64,000 nt of DNA, taken from positions 62,001 to 126,000 of the forward strand of contig NZ_JASLDS010000026.1 in assembly GCF_030151385.1 (NCBI RefSeq), in the 5' to 3' direction. This DNA is from Soonwooa sp. GTDB lineage: Bacteria > Bacteroidota > Bacteroidia > Flavobacteriales > Weeksellaceae. The notes below the pieces were generated by a model. The model made no database searches. It was not told where the DNA came from and saw only the letters and a program-made list of their open reading frames with translations. The position numbers and the translations under genes are program-made. How positions within the stretch are numbered: position 1 is the first letter of the stretch; each line of letters begins with the position of its first letter. This document shows positions 26,050 through 35,268 of the stretch, piece by piece.

Positions 26050-26400
26050 AAAACATCTAATTGGTTAATAATTTATATTTAAAATATCTTCTCTATTGTT
26101 AATGAATTAACGTTTTTTAACAAAGTGTAAAAGTAATATGCTATATTTAGTTAAGGCATTAGAGATTCATTAGAAATTGACTGAAATACCTTATTTTAAT
26201 AAGATTTAATATTGTCTAAACCTGAAATTCATTTTGAATTTTCCTCTTGAATAATCATAATTTCTTTTTTGGTTTTTCTTTCTATCGTAGGCAAATCCTT
26301 TGTGCTTTTTAGTAGTTTAATTTTTGTTTCTAAATAGCGTCTTTGTGTAATTAAAAGTAAAGCTGCGCAGCTCATTGTTATTCTATTTTAAATTAAAATC
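26050..26400. other. 351-bp spacer holding the pump promoter and a possible small ORF
   Basis: AT-rich DNA between the MgtC-like gene and the pump operon. Apart from the weak small frame at 26229-26375, I see no gene, no strong terminator and no repeat. The first 180 bases should hold the promoter of the adaptor gene. Confidence 0.55.
26229..26375 (-). CDS. possible 48-residue protein, unknown
   Basis: ATG at 26375 opens a frame of 48 codons to a TGA at 26229. It begins MSCAALLLITQRRYLETKIK and ends in a charged tail IIQEENSK; the amino-acid makeup (many Lys, Glu, Ile) is like a real short protein. It sits between the MgtC-like gene and the pump. It may be chance; no family is recognised. 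Confidence 0.25.
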   Translation of the reverse strand: MSCAALLLITQRRYLETKIKLLKSTKDLPTIERKTKKEIMIIQEENSK

Positions 26401-27096
26401 TTAATCATTCTCAGAAGCGATAATTTCCCAACTTACTTTTATCACTTTATCCTCGATGGTTAGTCTGCTGGCGATTTTTTCGATTAAAGCATCTTGAGGT
26501 TTGGAAGCATGAACTTCGGCGGTGATAATCGCATTTTCGGGAACGCCGTTGTCATCGCTGGTTAGCGACTTTAATAAAACAGAATCTGTCCCACTAAGGC
26601 TTTGCATCAACAAAACACGAATATGGTTTTCGACCTCGTTTTTGCATTTGATGTACAAAAGATATTCGGTGTATTCTTCGCGATTCGCCATTTTGGAACG
26701 AAGCCGATTGCTGACAGGACGTAAAAAGAAGTGAATAGCAACGATAAAAAGTGCGGTAATTGCCGCCTCGGGAAAAAGTCCTAAAGCCGCCAAAGAGCCT
26801 ACAGAAGCCGAACACCAAATGGTTGCCGCTGTGTTGAGCCCGCGAACGGTAAAGCCGTCTTTCATAATGACGCCACCGCCCAAAAAGCCGATGCCGCTTA
26901 CGATATACGAAGCGATTCTGCCAGTTGCGTCGCCGCCGATTCGGGTTGATAAAAGGATAAATGCTGCGGAACCCACGCAAACCAAAGTGTTGGTGCGAAG
27001 TCCTGCGCTTTTTTGATGCCATTGGCGCTCGAATCCGATGAATGCACCGAGCACAAATGCCGCAGATAGACGAAGTGTGAAATCTAATAAAGTCAT
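26401..27096 (-). CDS. MgtC/SapB-family membrane protein
   Basis: 231 residues from ATG at 27096 (MTLLDFTLRLSAAFVLGAFI); a GTG at 27129 is an alternative. The N-terminal MgtC domain of about 140 residues has FIGFERQWHQKSAGLRTNTL, SYIVSGIGFLGGGVIMKDG and RGLNTAATIWCSASVGSLAA, typical of the family. The C-terminal 80 residues are soluble and resemble an ACT-like domain. MgtC proteins are linked to growth at low Mg2+ and to inner-membrane physiology rather than transport. It lies between the metal pump and its two-component system, but not obviously in one operon. Confidence 0.92.
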   Translation of the reverse strand: MTLLDFTLRLSAAFVLGAFIGFERQWHQKSAGLRTNTLVCVGSAAFILLSTRIGGDATGRIASYIVSGIGFLGGGVIMKDGFTVRGLNTAATIWCSASVGSLAALGLFPEAAITALFIVAIHFFLRPVSNRLRSKMANREEYTEYLLYIKCKNEVENHIRVLLMQSLSGTDSVLLKSLTSDDNGVPENAIITAEVHASKPQDALIEKIASRLTIEDKVIKVSWEIIASEND

Positions 27097-27305
27097 TTTT
27101 TTACAGGTTTTTTGCAGCTTCGAAAGCACGCCTGTAAAAAGCCGTTTCTTAAGAAGCTAAGATTTGAAAATTGGTGATGGAGGAAAATCAGTTTCCATAA
27201 TGTCTTTGTTTTTTAACGTTGCAAAAGTAGGACGAATGCGGTGGATGGGTCGTTAGAGAAGTATTAGGATTTTATTAGAAAAGTATTAGAGAAAAATCCT
27301 GTGAG

Positions 27306-27338
27306 AGTTCTCGATACGCTTCGCTACTCGAACTGACG
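27306..27338. repeat. AGTTCTCGATAC...CTCGAACTGACG hairpin repeat, copy 1
   Basis: It begins AGTTCTCGATAC and ends ACTCGAACTGACG, and its ends pair to a small hairpin. The same ends enclose a different loop at 47047-47088. It is non-coding. Confidence 0.65.
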
Positions 27339-27370
27339 AGGTGGTTAGGCTTGTTTTAAATTTTTCTTTA

Positions 27371-27442
27371 ATTCAAAAGAAATTACGTCAAAGCAGGAAA
27401 GGGAATACTAAAAACCGCTATTTTATTTTCGGAGGAAGCGGA
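27371..27442 (-). pseudogene. second, diverged 3' end of the histidine kinase gene
   Basis: 72 bases align with 27570-27641, the end of the kinase gene 27582-28946, offset by 199 bases without gaps. Read on the minus strand the remnant ends VFSIPFPALT followed by TAA, where the kinase ends VFSISFATLT followed by TGA. The stop position is therefore conserved, while the sequence has diverged. It looks like the tail of a related allele left by recombination. Confidence 0.75.
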
Positions 27443-27446
27443 CTAT

Positions 27447-27481
27447 AAGCCTTGTCAAGGTTCAGAACCTTGACAAGGCTT
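27447..27481. repeat. 35-bp palindrome (AAGCCTTGTCAAGGTTC arms)
   Basis: The arms AAGCCTTGTCAAGGTTC and GAACCTTGACAAGGCTT are exact inverted repeats of 17 bases around a single A. No T tract follows, so it is more like a REP or cruciform element than a terminator. It lies between the kinase-tail remnant and the kinase gene. Confidence 0.75.
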
Positions 27482-27581
27482 GTTGCTCATACGAAGTTTT
27501 GGAAAAGTAATTTTGTCTCGGTTTCTATGAAACGTTTTACTTCATTATTTAAAAAAAAATCTTTCTCAGATTCAAAAGAAA

Positions 27582-28946
27582 TCACGTCAAAGTCGCAAAG
27601 GAAATACTAAAAACCGTCGTTTGGTTTTCGGAGGAAACGGAAATATTGGCATGATGAAGTTTTACAATTTTTTCGGTTAAGAAAAGTCCGATGCCGTGAC
27701 CTTTTTGTGCAGAAGTATTTTTACTGCGGTAAAAAACCTGAAAAAGATAAGGCAAATCTTCTCTTTGAATTTCGGTGCCGTGATTGAGGAAAGAGATTTT
27801 TAAACCTGATTTTTCTTTACTTAAATCCAAGAAACATTTCTTATCAAAGCTATATTTGCAAGCGTTTTCGATAAGATTGTTGAATGCTACTTTTAGCAGA
27901 TATTCATTACCGCGAAGCATTAAATCTTCTTCCTCCAAATCGTCGCTGATGTTGATAGAAATATGATAAGAAGGATTTTCTTTTAAAACTTGAGCATAAG
28001 AATCCAAAAGAACTTCATCGGCACGAAGCTCGGTGAAGCTGATTTCATCGGCGTCGTAGCCTGCTTTGGCAAGGTCCATTAAACTTTGAGAAAGGCGATT
28101 CATATTTTGGGCATCTTCCAAAATGCTGCTTAAAGTTTGTTGATATTCCTCGGGCGTTCTTGCGCGTTGAAGTGAAATTTCGGTTTCGGAAATCATCGCT
28201 GCCAAAGGCGTTCGTAGCTCGTGAGAAATATTGCTGACAAACTGTTTTTGAGAATCAAAAGAGTTTTCTAAACGTTCTAACATTTGGTTGAAACTTTGCG
28301 CCAATTCCGATAATTCGTCTTTGTCTTTGCCGATATTTAGACGTGTTTGAAGTTTTCCAGCAGTGATGTCTTTAATTCGGGAAGCCATATCGCCAACGGG
28401 TTGCAAAGCTTTTTGAGAAAGAAAAATCCCCGCAAAATAAATAAAGGCACTGATGCTGGCGAATGCAATTAAAATAATCACCAACAAATTATTAATTGAA
28501 TTTTTGCCATAAGTATCGTTGGCAGCTGCCGTTATCGCGTAGTTTTTGCCATCAATTGGATACAAAATTCCGATGCTTTGTATGTCGTGGTCGGTGTGAC
28601 GAAATTTCTTTCCAGAGATTATCGACGCAATCATTTCGGGCGTTTCCTTCAGGTAATCGACTTTTGCATCGTCGTGATAAATCAAATGAAAATCACGGTC
28701 ATAAATCGCAACCTGAACTTCATTTAAGGTTCGGTTATTAGTGCTGTACAATTTATGCATTTCCTTTTCGGAAAGGCTGCTGGTAAAGTACAAATCGGCT
28801 TTTGCGATGGCTTCGTTTTGAAGTTGTGTATAGAAAGAATTTTCGCGTTCTCGCTCGGATGAAAAATAAATAACCGCACCAAAAATTCCCGTTAAAAGCA
28901 TGGCTATCAACGTGAAGAGTAGGGTTAGGCGCGTTCTTATTTTCAT
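27582..28946 (-). CDS. HisKA sensor histidine kinase (CusS/CzcS type)
   Basis: 454 residues. Two membrane segments (about 8-28 and 150-172) enclose a periplasmic sensor of some 120 residues. A HAMP region (MASRIKDITAGKLQTRL) follows, then the phospho-His in FVSNISHELRTPLAAM and an ATPase domain with NNLIENACKYS and GHGIGLFLTEKIVK. It is paired with the OmpR-type regulator 28960-29652, 13 bases upstream. The position near a CzcCBA pump suggests metal sensing, although the pump starts in a separate operon. Its 3' end is duplicated at 27371-27442. Confidence 0.92.
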   Translation of the reverse strand: MKIRTRLTLLFTLIAMLLTGIFGAVIYFSSERERENSFYTQLQNEAIAKADLYFTSSLSEKEMHKLYSTNNRTLNEVQVAIYDRDFHLIYHDDAKVDYLKETPEMIASIISGKKFRHTDHDIQSIGILYPIDGKNYAITAAANDTYGKNSINNLLVIILIAFASISAFIYFAGIFLSQKALQPVGDMASRIKDITAGKLQTRLNIGKDKDELSELAQSFNQMLERLENSFDSQKQFVSNISHELRTPLAAMISETEISLQRARTPEEYQQTLSSILEDAQNMNRLSQSLMDLAKAGYDADEISFTELRADEVLLDSYAQVLKENPSYHISINISDDLEEEDLMLRGNEYLLKVAFNNLIENACKYSFDKKCFLDLSKEKSGLKISFLNHGTEIQREDLPYLFQVFYRSKNTSAQKGHGIGLFLTEKIVKLHHANISVSSENQTTVFSISFATLT

Positions 28947-28959
28947 AATGGGAGAAAAT

Positions 28960-29652
28960 TTAAGATTCTTTTTTTAGCATAAAACCCATTCCAGGTTTGG
29001 TGTGAATCAGCTTTACATCGAAGTTTTTATCGATTTTTTTTCTTAAATAATTAATGTAAACATCGATGAAATTGGTTCCTGTGTCAAAATGTGTTTCCCA
29101 AACATTTTCGGCAATTTCGGTGCGAGAAAGCACACGCTCGGGATTTTCCATCATGTATTGAAAAAGTTTGAACTCTTTGGGCGTTAATTTGATTTCGAGT
29201 TTATTTCTGAAAACCGTTTTTTCATCAAGATTTAGCAAAACATCCTCGTATTGCAAAATACTTTTAGGAGCAGAAATAATTCCTGAATTTCGTTTTAAAA
29301 GAACCTTTATCCTTGCGATTAATTCGCGCATTTCAAAAGGTTTCGTCAAATAATCATCAGCGCCAGCGTCAAAACCTTCCAACTTTTCGTCGGTCGTTCC
29401 CAAGGCGGTAAGCATGATAATCGGCAATTCAGGATTCGAAATTTTTAATTCTTGACATAATTCGAGACCATTTTTTTTAGGTAAAATAATGTCGGTAATC
29501 ACCAAATCGACATCCGTTTGTCGAGCCAATTTTAGTCCCATTTCGCCATCGTAAGCGTTAAGAACTTCAAAACTAGCTTCGGTTAAACCTTTGCTGATAA
29601 TCTTCGAAAGCTTGTCGTCGTCTTCTACGAGAAGGATTTTAATGTTTGTCAT
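28960..29652 (-). CDS. OmpR-family response regulator
   Basis: 230 residues. The receiver domain (1-115) has the acidic cluster EDDDK, phospho-acceptor Asp in LVITDIILPKKNGLEL and the conserved K in DYLTKPFEMRELIARI. The winged-helix DNA-binding domain (130-228) contains KLTPKEFKLFQYMMENPERV and FIDVYINYLRKKID. It is the cognate partner of the HisKA kinase. Its start overlaps the end of the channel gene by 14 bases, so all three genes form one operon. Confidence 0.94.
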   Translation of the reverse strand: MTNIKILLVEDDDKLSKIISKGLTEASFEVLNAYDGEMGLKLARQTDVDLVITDIILPKKNGLELCQELKISNPELPIIMLTALGTTDEKLEGFDAGADDYLTKPFEMRELIARIKVLLKRNSGIISAPKSILQYEDVLLNLDEKTVFRNKLEIKLTPKEFKLFQYMMENPERVLSRTEIAENVWETHFDTGTNFIDVYINYLRKKIDKNFDVKLIHTKPGMGFMLKKES

Positions 29653-30103
29653 TTTCTGGATGCAAAGCTGGAATATTTCCGTTTTTATAAATTACTTGTA
29701 AGAAGGAGAAAACCATCGCCGTGGACCAACCCACTAACATAATACCATTAATAGCCTCCAAACCTGCTAAAATTCGCCATTCGGAATCGATAACCACGTC
29801 GCCATAGCCAATCGTGGTAAAGGTAATTAACGAAAAATAAATGGATTCCGAAAAACTCGCCAAACTCGATATATGGGGATTAAGGTAATAAACTGCCGCC
29901 CACAAAGTACATTGTCCACCATGAAGCAAAGTGAAAAACATCATCAAAAATACCAACATTACGAATGAACTAATAAGGTCACTTTTCTTGCGCCAACGCT
30001 TATATTGTGGAATGAAAATCCTTAGGAAATATAGGGTAGAAAGCGCCTGAACAATAACATTGCACGCGACCACCAAAATACCGACAAGTACGATTTTGAA
30101 CAT
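29639..30103 (-). CDS. small K+-channel-like protein (Ion_trans_2)
   Basis: 154 residues. The selectivity filter TFTTIGYGDVVI lies near residue 100 between hydrophobic segments; two further segments precede it. No RCK or cyclic-nucleotide domain follows, so the protein is only the pore plus flanking helices. It would form a tetrameric potassium-selective pore in the inner membrane. It is first in an operon with the OmpR regulator (14-base overlap) and its kinase, an unusual pairing that may link ion flux to the same signal. Confidence 0.85.
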   Translation of the reverse strand: MFKIVLVGILVVACNVIVQALSTLYFLRIFIPQYKRWRKKSDLISSFVMLVFLMMFFTLLHGGQCTLWAAVYYLNPHISSLASFSESIYFSLITFTTIGYGDVVIDSEWRILAGLEAINGIMLVGWSTAMVFSFLQVIYKNGNIPALHPENDKH

Positions 30104-30164
30104 AGCGCAAAGGTAGCGAGATTATAAGAGAATTTGCTATTCTAATGGATAGAATTGATTTTTG

Positions 30165-32426
30165 TTAATCATGTTTAATCAAAATCCAACCGTTTTTTGT
30201 CTTGCCTTTTCCATCAGTGAAGATGTACCAGTAGGTTCCTGATTTGAAATTTTTATAATCTTGAAAAGTCGTATTTGAGTCGAATATTGCCATTAGCTTA
30301 CCAAATCGATCAAAGATTGTCAATTTTGCAGATGGTACTTTGCTGAGGAAGTTGAGTTTAATTTGATCATTTTTGCCGTCACCATTTGGAGTAATAACAT
30401 TGGTGATATTTAAATATAAATATTCGGTTTGGGAAACGCAATTTGTGCCAATGGTTCTCACCTGGACAATATATAAATCTGGTTTCTGAATATTAAATGA
30501 ATTGCTCGTTTGCCAAGGAATTAATACATTTTCTTCACTGTCTAGAAGTTGATATTCATAAGTCGGTGTGCCAGCAATGACATTAATATTAATATAATTA
30601 TTAGCTAATTCGTCAATATTAATATTTGAGTTGTTAATAAGTGGGATAGTGGTACTAAATATGTCAGCACATTGTCCCTTGTCTGGAGTAAAGGTATAGG
30701 TTATTTCCTTTTGATTATCAATATCCGGCGACCAAGTACCTTTAATTCCGTTATCTGACGTTGTAGGCAAAGGTGGATAAGTTTGATTAAAACAAATCTT
30801 GTCGAAGTTAGAAAATATAGGTTTGGTTTTAGGATTTACTAAAATTTTGGAAGTAATTGAAACTGATTTATCACAAATATTATTAGTAAAATGGGTTACT
30901 TTTAGTTCTTGCTCAGTTTTTACGCTCGGGATTTTAATTTCAAAATGACCTGTATTATCAATAGTAACTGACTGTGTTGACCCATTGTTTAAAGAGTATT
31001 CTACTTTATCATTTGGTGTACTTCTAATTGTGAAAATAGCCTCATCTTCTTCCTCGCAAACAGGACTATTATTTTCAATAGTTGGGTCATTACAGGTAAC
31101 GCCACATACAGAAACTTCCGGTGTTATTACAAAGTTGTAAGCCATTTCTACACCATCACTTACGGTTCCGTCACCCATCGAGCCATCAATATGATGACCA
31201 GCATAACCATAATGCGAAGTACCTTTTTTAATAACTGCACTGCAATGGCTACCTATTTCGCAAAATGTAATAATGTCAGTTGATGAAATGCCATTTGAGA
31301 TTCCCCAATAATGGAAATCTCCGTTTTTTTCTCTACCGATCATGTAAGATCCGTTACTACCAGCGGTGTAGTATTTCCCATCAGTTGTGATTATTCCAGT
31401 GTTGCTTCCCCAACTTTGATGTTCTCCCGTAGAAACCCAAACAATGTTATTAACAGGGCTGCCATCTGTGTATCTGGAAATAGCCCATGTCTTTTGTCTC
31501 TTTTTTATGTAGGGGAATGTTCCTAACTGTCCCCATTCATTATATCCAAGTACGAAAAGTTGTCCCAGATCATCTAACGCGAAATATGATGCCGTATCAG
31601 ATTGGCCTGTTCCCATTTGGATCATCTTGATTTTAGAAATACCATCTGGCATGACCATTTTGGTTGCGTAATCTAAAGATACATTTGCTGCTGCTTGGTT
31701 TGCTCCTAATTGAACATTGTCACCCCAAGTCCATAGCGAGCCATCTTTTTTTAAGGCATATCCTTTTGCGCTTTGCCCACGACAGACGATGATATCTTTA
31801 AGTGGTGCAGTAGGATTTTCCATTACCTGATGCCACATATCATCACTTCCTTGTTTTCCATTAGCCCAAGCTTCTGGGCTTTTGCTAAGGACATATACCT
31901 CGCCTGTGCACGTTGTCAAGATTAATGTATAAGTTGAAGCGAAAAGCATTTTTACATCTTTAGGCATTACTCCTGCTGGCAGACCGTCGGACTTAGAGTT
32001 AACGGTTATCTTGTCAAATTCAGCGGTAGATTTAATACTTGATGGAATCACAGATTCCGGAGCACCGCCGACAAATAAACCTTCGGTAGTCAATACAATC
32101 AATTGAGCATTGCCTAAGTAGGAACCTACTGTAACTTTTAAAATATCACCGCGCAAGTTTGGGTAATTTTCTTGGTTTATAAATTGGGGAACACTTGCTG
32201 CTGTCATACCATCCGATTTTCCGTTCGCACCCCAGACCTTCCATTGGCCAAAAGCATCTTTAACTACTGACGTATGAAAGGCAACGGTGAAATTATCATA
32301 TTCTATGAGATTTGGATCATTACCTGAATATAATCCACTATTAGGATTACAATCCGAAAAGGTATCACATTGAGAATAGAACAGGATTGAAATAAAATAT
32401 GCTAAAACTAATAGAGATTTTTTCAT
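30165..32426 (-). CDS. secreted RCC1-repeat protein with T9SS type B sorting domain
   Basis: 753 residues. The signal peptide MKKSLLVLAYFISILFYS is followed by RCC1-like repeats up to about residue 430 (LKKDGSLWTWGDNVQLG; ALDDLGQLFVLGYNEWGQLG). A middle part with immunoglobulin-like or PKD-like segments comes next. The last 90 residues are a gliding-motility/CHU_C domain: ITPNGDGKNDQIKLNFLSK, then LTIFDRFGKLMAIF and SGTYWYIFTD. Such a domain directs the protein through the type IX secretion system to the cell surface. The RCC1 propeller may bind ligands or cell-wall material; the actual role is unknown. Confidence 0.88.
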   Translation of the reverse strand: MKKSLLVLAYFISILFYSQCDTFSDCNPNSGLYSGNDPNLIEYDNFTVAFHTSVVKDAFGQWKVWGANGKSDGMTAASVPQFINQENYPNLRGDILKVTVGSYLGNAQLIVLTTEGLFVGGAPESVIPSSIKSTAEFDKITVNSKSDGLPAGVMPKDVKMLFASTYTLILTTCTGEVYVLSKSPEAWANGKQGSDDMWHQVMENPTAPLKDIIVCRGQSAKGYALKKDGSLWTWGDNVQLGANQAAANVSLDYATKMVMPDGISKIKMIQMGTGQSDTASYFALDDLGQLFVLGYNEWGQLGTFPYIKKRQKTWAISRYTDGSPVNNIVWVSTGEHQSWGSNTGIITTDGKYYTAGSNGSYMIGREKNGDFHYWGISNGISSTDIITFCEIGSHCSAVIKKGTSHYGYAGHHIDGSMGDGTVSDGVEMAYNFVITPEVSVCGVTCNDPTIENNSPVCEEEDEAIFTIRSTPNDKVEYSLNNGSTQSVTIDNTGHFEIKIPSVKTEQELKVTHFTNNICDKSVSITSKILVNPKTKPIFSNFDKICFNQTYPPLPTTSDNGIKGTWSPDIDNQKEITYTFTPDKGQCADIFSTTIPLINNSNINIDELANNYININVIAGTPTYEYQLLDSEENVLIPWQTSNSFNIQKPDLYIVQVRTIGTNCVSQTEYLYLNITNVITPNGDGKNDQIKLNFLSKVPSAKLTIFDRFGKLMAIFDSNTTFQDYKNFKSGTYWYIFTDGKGKTKNGWILIKHD

Positions 32427-32585
32427 ATTTATAAAAAGATTTGTATTTAAACGTTTTGCGATTGTTAGTTTATATTGATAAATCTACAAAAAATAATAGA
32501 TAATATTATGACTTAGATAAATGAAAATTCTAAATTTTTCCTATTAGTCGTAAAAGTTTTATTTTTAAATTCTAAAATATTATTG

Positions 32586-33365
32586 ATGAAGAAAGATATC
32601 TTTGTTATCGCTGTGTTGCTTTTATGTTCGAGTTTTGTTTTCGCACAAAAAACCGAAACCAAGAAAATAGAAAGTGGGGAAGTTTATAAAAAATATAAAG
32701 GCGATAAACTCGATAGCCTCGTAGTTTCTATGTATGCCATGAATTACGGCAATCATTTGGTTTTCACAAAAACTGATAAAGAAATTATTGGGAAAAGTAT
32801 CGACGATAAAAACTCTTTGCTAAAATTTGGCGTGAAAAATGGAAAGCAATACAAATCGTTTTTCTACAAAAATCAACAAACTATTTCGGTAGAGACAATA
32901 GATTTTGACATCAATAATTTGCCTAAAAATGCAAGAGTGACGGGAGGTTATTTTGCGAATTCATTTTTTTATGTTGTAGTAGTTTCCAATTATGAAAAAC
33001 TTGGCGACGATAATCCAGACAAAAGTTTGAAGCTATTTCACCGATTAAATATTGACCCAAAATTAAATTCTTTGGATTCGATTTTTGATAATATTGCGCA
33101 ATTCTTCTCACAGGAAGATGCTCTTTTGAAAATCTACTATGGAAAATATGCCGAGAAAGTCCAACCGCAAGGAACTGCTTGGTTAAAAACCAATAGCCAA
33201 GGGAAAATCACCAATGGAATCATTTGGAAAAGTGATTCTAAAGATTCTAAAACAGGAAAGTATGACATTTACAAATCAGGAAAAGTTATAAAATCCGGAA
33301 ACGAAAGTTTAGAGAAATTTCAAGAAACTTTTGAAACTTACATGTCTTCTAATAATGAAATATAA
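32586..33365 (+). CDS. secreted protein of unknown function
   Basis: 259 residues from ATG at 32586 (MKKDIFVIAVLLLCSSFVFA), with a clear signal peptide before QKTETKKIES. A TTG codon just upstream is a poorer start. The mature part is rich in Lys, Asp and Ser, without Cys, and has no motif I recognise. It is divergent from the RCC1-repeat gene and followed directly by a terminator, so it is a single-gene unit. Confidence 0.75.
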   Translation: MKKDIFVIAVLLLCSSFVFAQKTETKKIESGEVYKKYKGDKLDSLVVSMYAMNYGNHLVFTKTDKEIIGKSIDDKNSLLKFGVKNGKQYKSFFYKNQQTISVETIDFDINNLPKNARVTGGYFANSFFYVVVVSNYEKLGDDNPDKSLKLFHRLNIDPKLNSLDSIFDNIAQFFSQEDALLKIYYGKYAEKVQPQGTAWLKTNSQGKITNGIIWKSDSKDSKTGKYDIYKSGKVIKSGNESLEKFQETFETYMSSNNEI

Positions 33366-33368
33366 AGC

Positions 33369-33396
33369 AAAAAACCTCGCCATAGCGAGGTTTTTT
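33369..33396 (+). terminator. Rho-independent terminator
   Basis: A 12-bp stem AAAAAACCTCGC/GCGAGGTTTTTT encloses the loop CATA and runs into T. It ends the gene 32586-33365. Confidence 0.9.
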
Positions 33397-33470
33397 ATTG
33401 TTTCGAGTTTCATGTTTAAAGTTATGTTCAAAAGCGAAACTTCCAACTTTAAACCTTAAACTTCCAACTC

Positions 33471-35246
33471 TTAATAATGTCCTTTCTCCACAAAATGTGC
33501 AGCAATTTTCTCTGTAAGTGCTACAACATTTGGAGTGTTGGTGTATTTCGTGAATCTTCTAAGACCAGACAACATCATTCTTTGCTCGTCGCCTTCTGCG
33601 AAAGAAACGATACCTTCTTTAGCTGCTGTGATGATTTTCTCAACCGCTTTGTAAAGGTTCAATTGAGCCATTGCTGCTTCTACTGAATCCGCTGAGAAGT
33701 GTTTTTCAGCTCTTAGGATTGCAGATTCTGCCATATAAATTTGGTTCAAAATCTCAGAAGCGTTTAACAATAGATGTTGTTGCTTTTCGATATCCATCAT
33801 GTATTTCTGAAGCGCTGCACCAGAAACCATCAAGAATACTTTTTTCAAGTTTGCGATAATTGCTTTTTCTTCGCTCATGTAAGCCGAATAATCTGGAACT
33901 TCGAAAGATGGAATTCCCATCAACTCTTTAGAAATCGCCATTGCAGGAGTTAAAAGGTCTAATTGCCCTTTCATAGCACGCTTAATAAGCATTCCAACTG
34001 CAAGAAGTCTGTTGATTTCGTTGGTTCCCTCATAAATTCTTGAAATTCTTGAATCTCTCCAAGCTGCTTCCATTGGTGTGTCTTCTGAGAAGCCCATTCC
34101 ACCGTAGATTTGGATACCTTCATCAGCTGTATGTTGTGCTAAATCCGAAACGAAAACTTTTAGAATTGAACATTCAACCGCGAATTCTTCAACACCTTTC
34201 AATTCTGCTTCTTGGTGATTCATTCCACCAGCTACCAATTCGTCGATTTTATCCTGAACATCTTTTGCAGCACGGTAAGCACCAGCTTCTGAAACGAAAG
34301 TTCCTGTTGCCATTTCAGCCAATTTCTTTCTGATAGCTCCGAAAGTTGAAATCGAAACACCAAATTGTTTTCTTTCGTTCGCGTATTGAATTGAATGATT
34401 TAAAATTCTTCTTTGAGCATCCAAACAAGCCGCTGCCAACTTGATACGACCAACGTTCAATGCATTTAAAGCTATTTTGAAACCGTTATTTCTTTCCCCC
34501 AACATATTTTCCACTGGAACCTTCATATCGTTGAAGAAAACTTGTCTCGTAGAAGACGCGCGGATTCCCAATTTGTGCTCTTCTTCACCTAAAGTAAGAG
34601 AATTTGGATCTTCCAATTCAGAGCGATTGATTACGAAACCAGTGATGTTTTTATCATCATCAATTTTTGCGAAAAGCGTGAAAGTATCTGCAAAACCTGC
34701 GTTAGAAATCCACATTTTTTGACCGTTGATGATGTAATGTTTTCCATCAGCCGAAAGTGTCGCTCTTGTTTTTCCTGAATTCGCATCCGAACCTGCATCA
34801 GGCTCTGTTAAACAGTAAGCTCCGAATTTTGCTCCCGCTGCTAAATCAGGAAGATATTTTGATTTTAAAGCTTCAGAACCGTACAAAAGGGTAGGGAGCG
34901 TTCCAATTCCCGTGTGCGCACCGAAAGCCGTAGCCAACGATCCCGTAGCACCAGAAAGGTAGTCGCAAGCCAACATCGTGTTGATGAAGCCCATTCCCAT
35001 ACCGCCATACTGCTCAGGAACGGTGATTCCCAACATTCCCATTTCGCCTAATTTTTTCATACATTCTTCCGTGAATGCATAATCTTTATGTTCGAATTTT
35101 TCTCTATTCGGAACTACTTCTCTGTCGATAAACTCTTTTGCAGAGTCGCGAAGCATTTTTTGTTCTTCATTCAGTTCCTCCAAAGAGAAGATTTCGTTTG
35201 CTGGGATTTCCTTAATTAGAAACTCACCGCCAGTTAAATTTGCCAT
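33471..35246 (-). CDS. fadE: acyl-CoA dehydrogenase (long-chain FadE-like)
   Basis: 591 residues, with an acyl-CoA dehydrogenase fold in the first 400 residues and a helical extension of about 170 residues as in VLCAD/ACAD9-type enzymes. Motifs seen are YCLTEPDAGSDANSG (FAD/substrate region), ERKQFGVSISTFGAIRKKLA and RISRIYEGTNEINRLLAVGM. It makes the 2,3-trans double bond and passes electrons to ETF, encoded at 51257-53071. It is the last gene of the beta-oxidation operon, 22 bases after the thiolase. Confidence 0.94.
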   Translation of the reverse strand: MANLTGGEFLIKEIPANEIFSLEELNEEQKMLRDSAKEFIDREVVPNREKFEHKDYAFTEECMKKLGEMGMLGITVPEQYGGMGMGFINTMLACDYLSGATGSLATAFGAHTGIGTLPTLLYGSEALKSKYLPDLAAGAKFGAYCLTEPDAGSDANSGKTRATLSADGKHYIINGQKMWISNAGFADTFTLFAKIDDDKNITGFVINRSELEDPNSLTLGEEEHKLGIRASSTRQVFFNDMKVPVENMLGERNNGFKIALNALNVGRIKLAAACLDAQRRILNHSIQYANERKQFGVSISTFGAIRKKLAEMATGTFVSEAGAYRAAKDVQDKIDELVAGGMNHQEAELKGVEEFAVECSILKVFVSDLAQHTADEGIQIYGGMGFSEDTPMEAAWRDSRISRIYEGTNEINRLLAVGMLIKRAMKGQLDLLTPAMAISKELMGIPSFEVPDYSAYMSEEKAIIANLKKVFLMVSGAALQKYMMDIEKQQHLLLNASEILNQIYMAESAILRAEKHFSADSVEAAMAQLNLYKAVEKIITAAKEGIVSFAEGDEQRMMLSGLRRFTKYTNTPNVVALTEKIAAHFVEKGHY

Positions 35247-35268
35247 TATTTATTGTGATTTTATTTTA

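Larger units (their letters stand above)
27097..27581. other. 485-bp repeat-rich spacer
   Basis: This non-coding stretch holds the AGTTCTCGATAC hairpin repeat (27306-27338), a second copy of the kinase 3' end (27371-27442) and a 35-bp palindrome (27447-27481). Some 100 bases after the MgtC start look like a leader without clear structure. Confidence 0.7.

Noticed and set aside
27447..27481. Terminator for the kinase gene
   Set aside because: The palindrome has no T tract on either side; it fits a REP-like element better.
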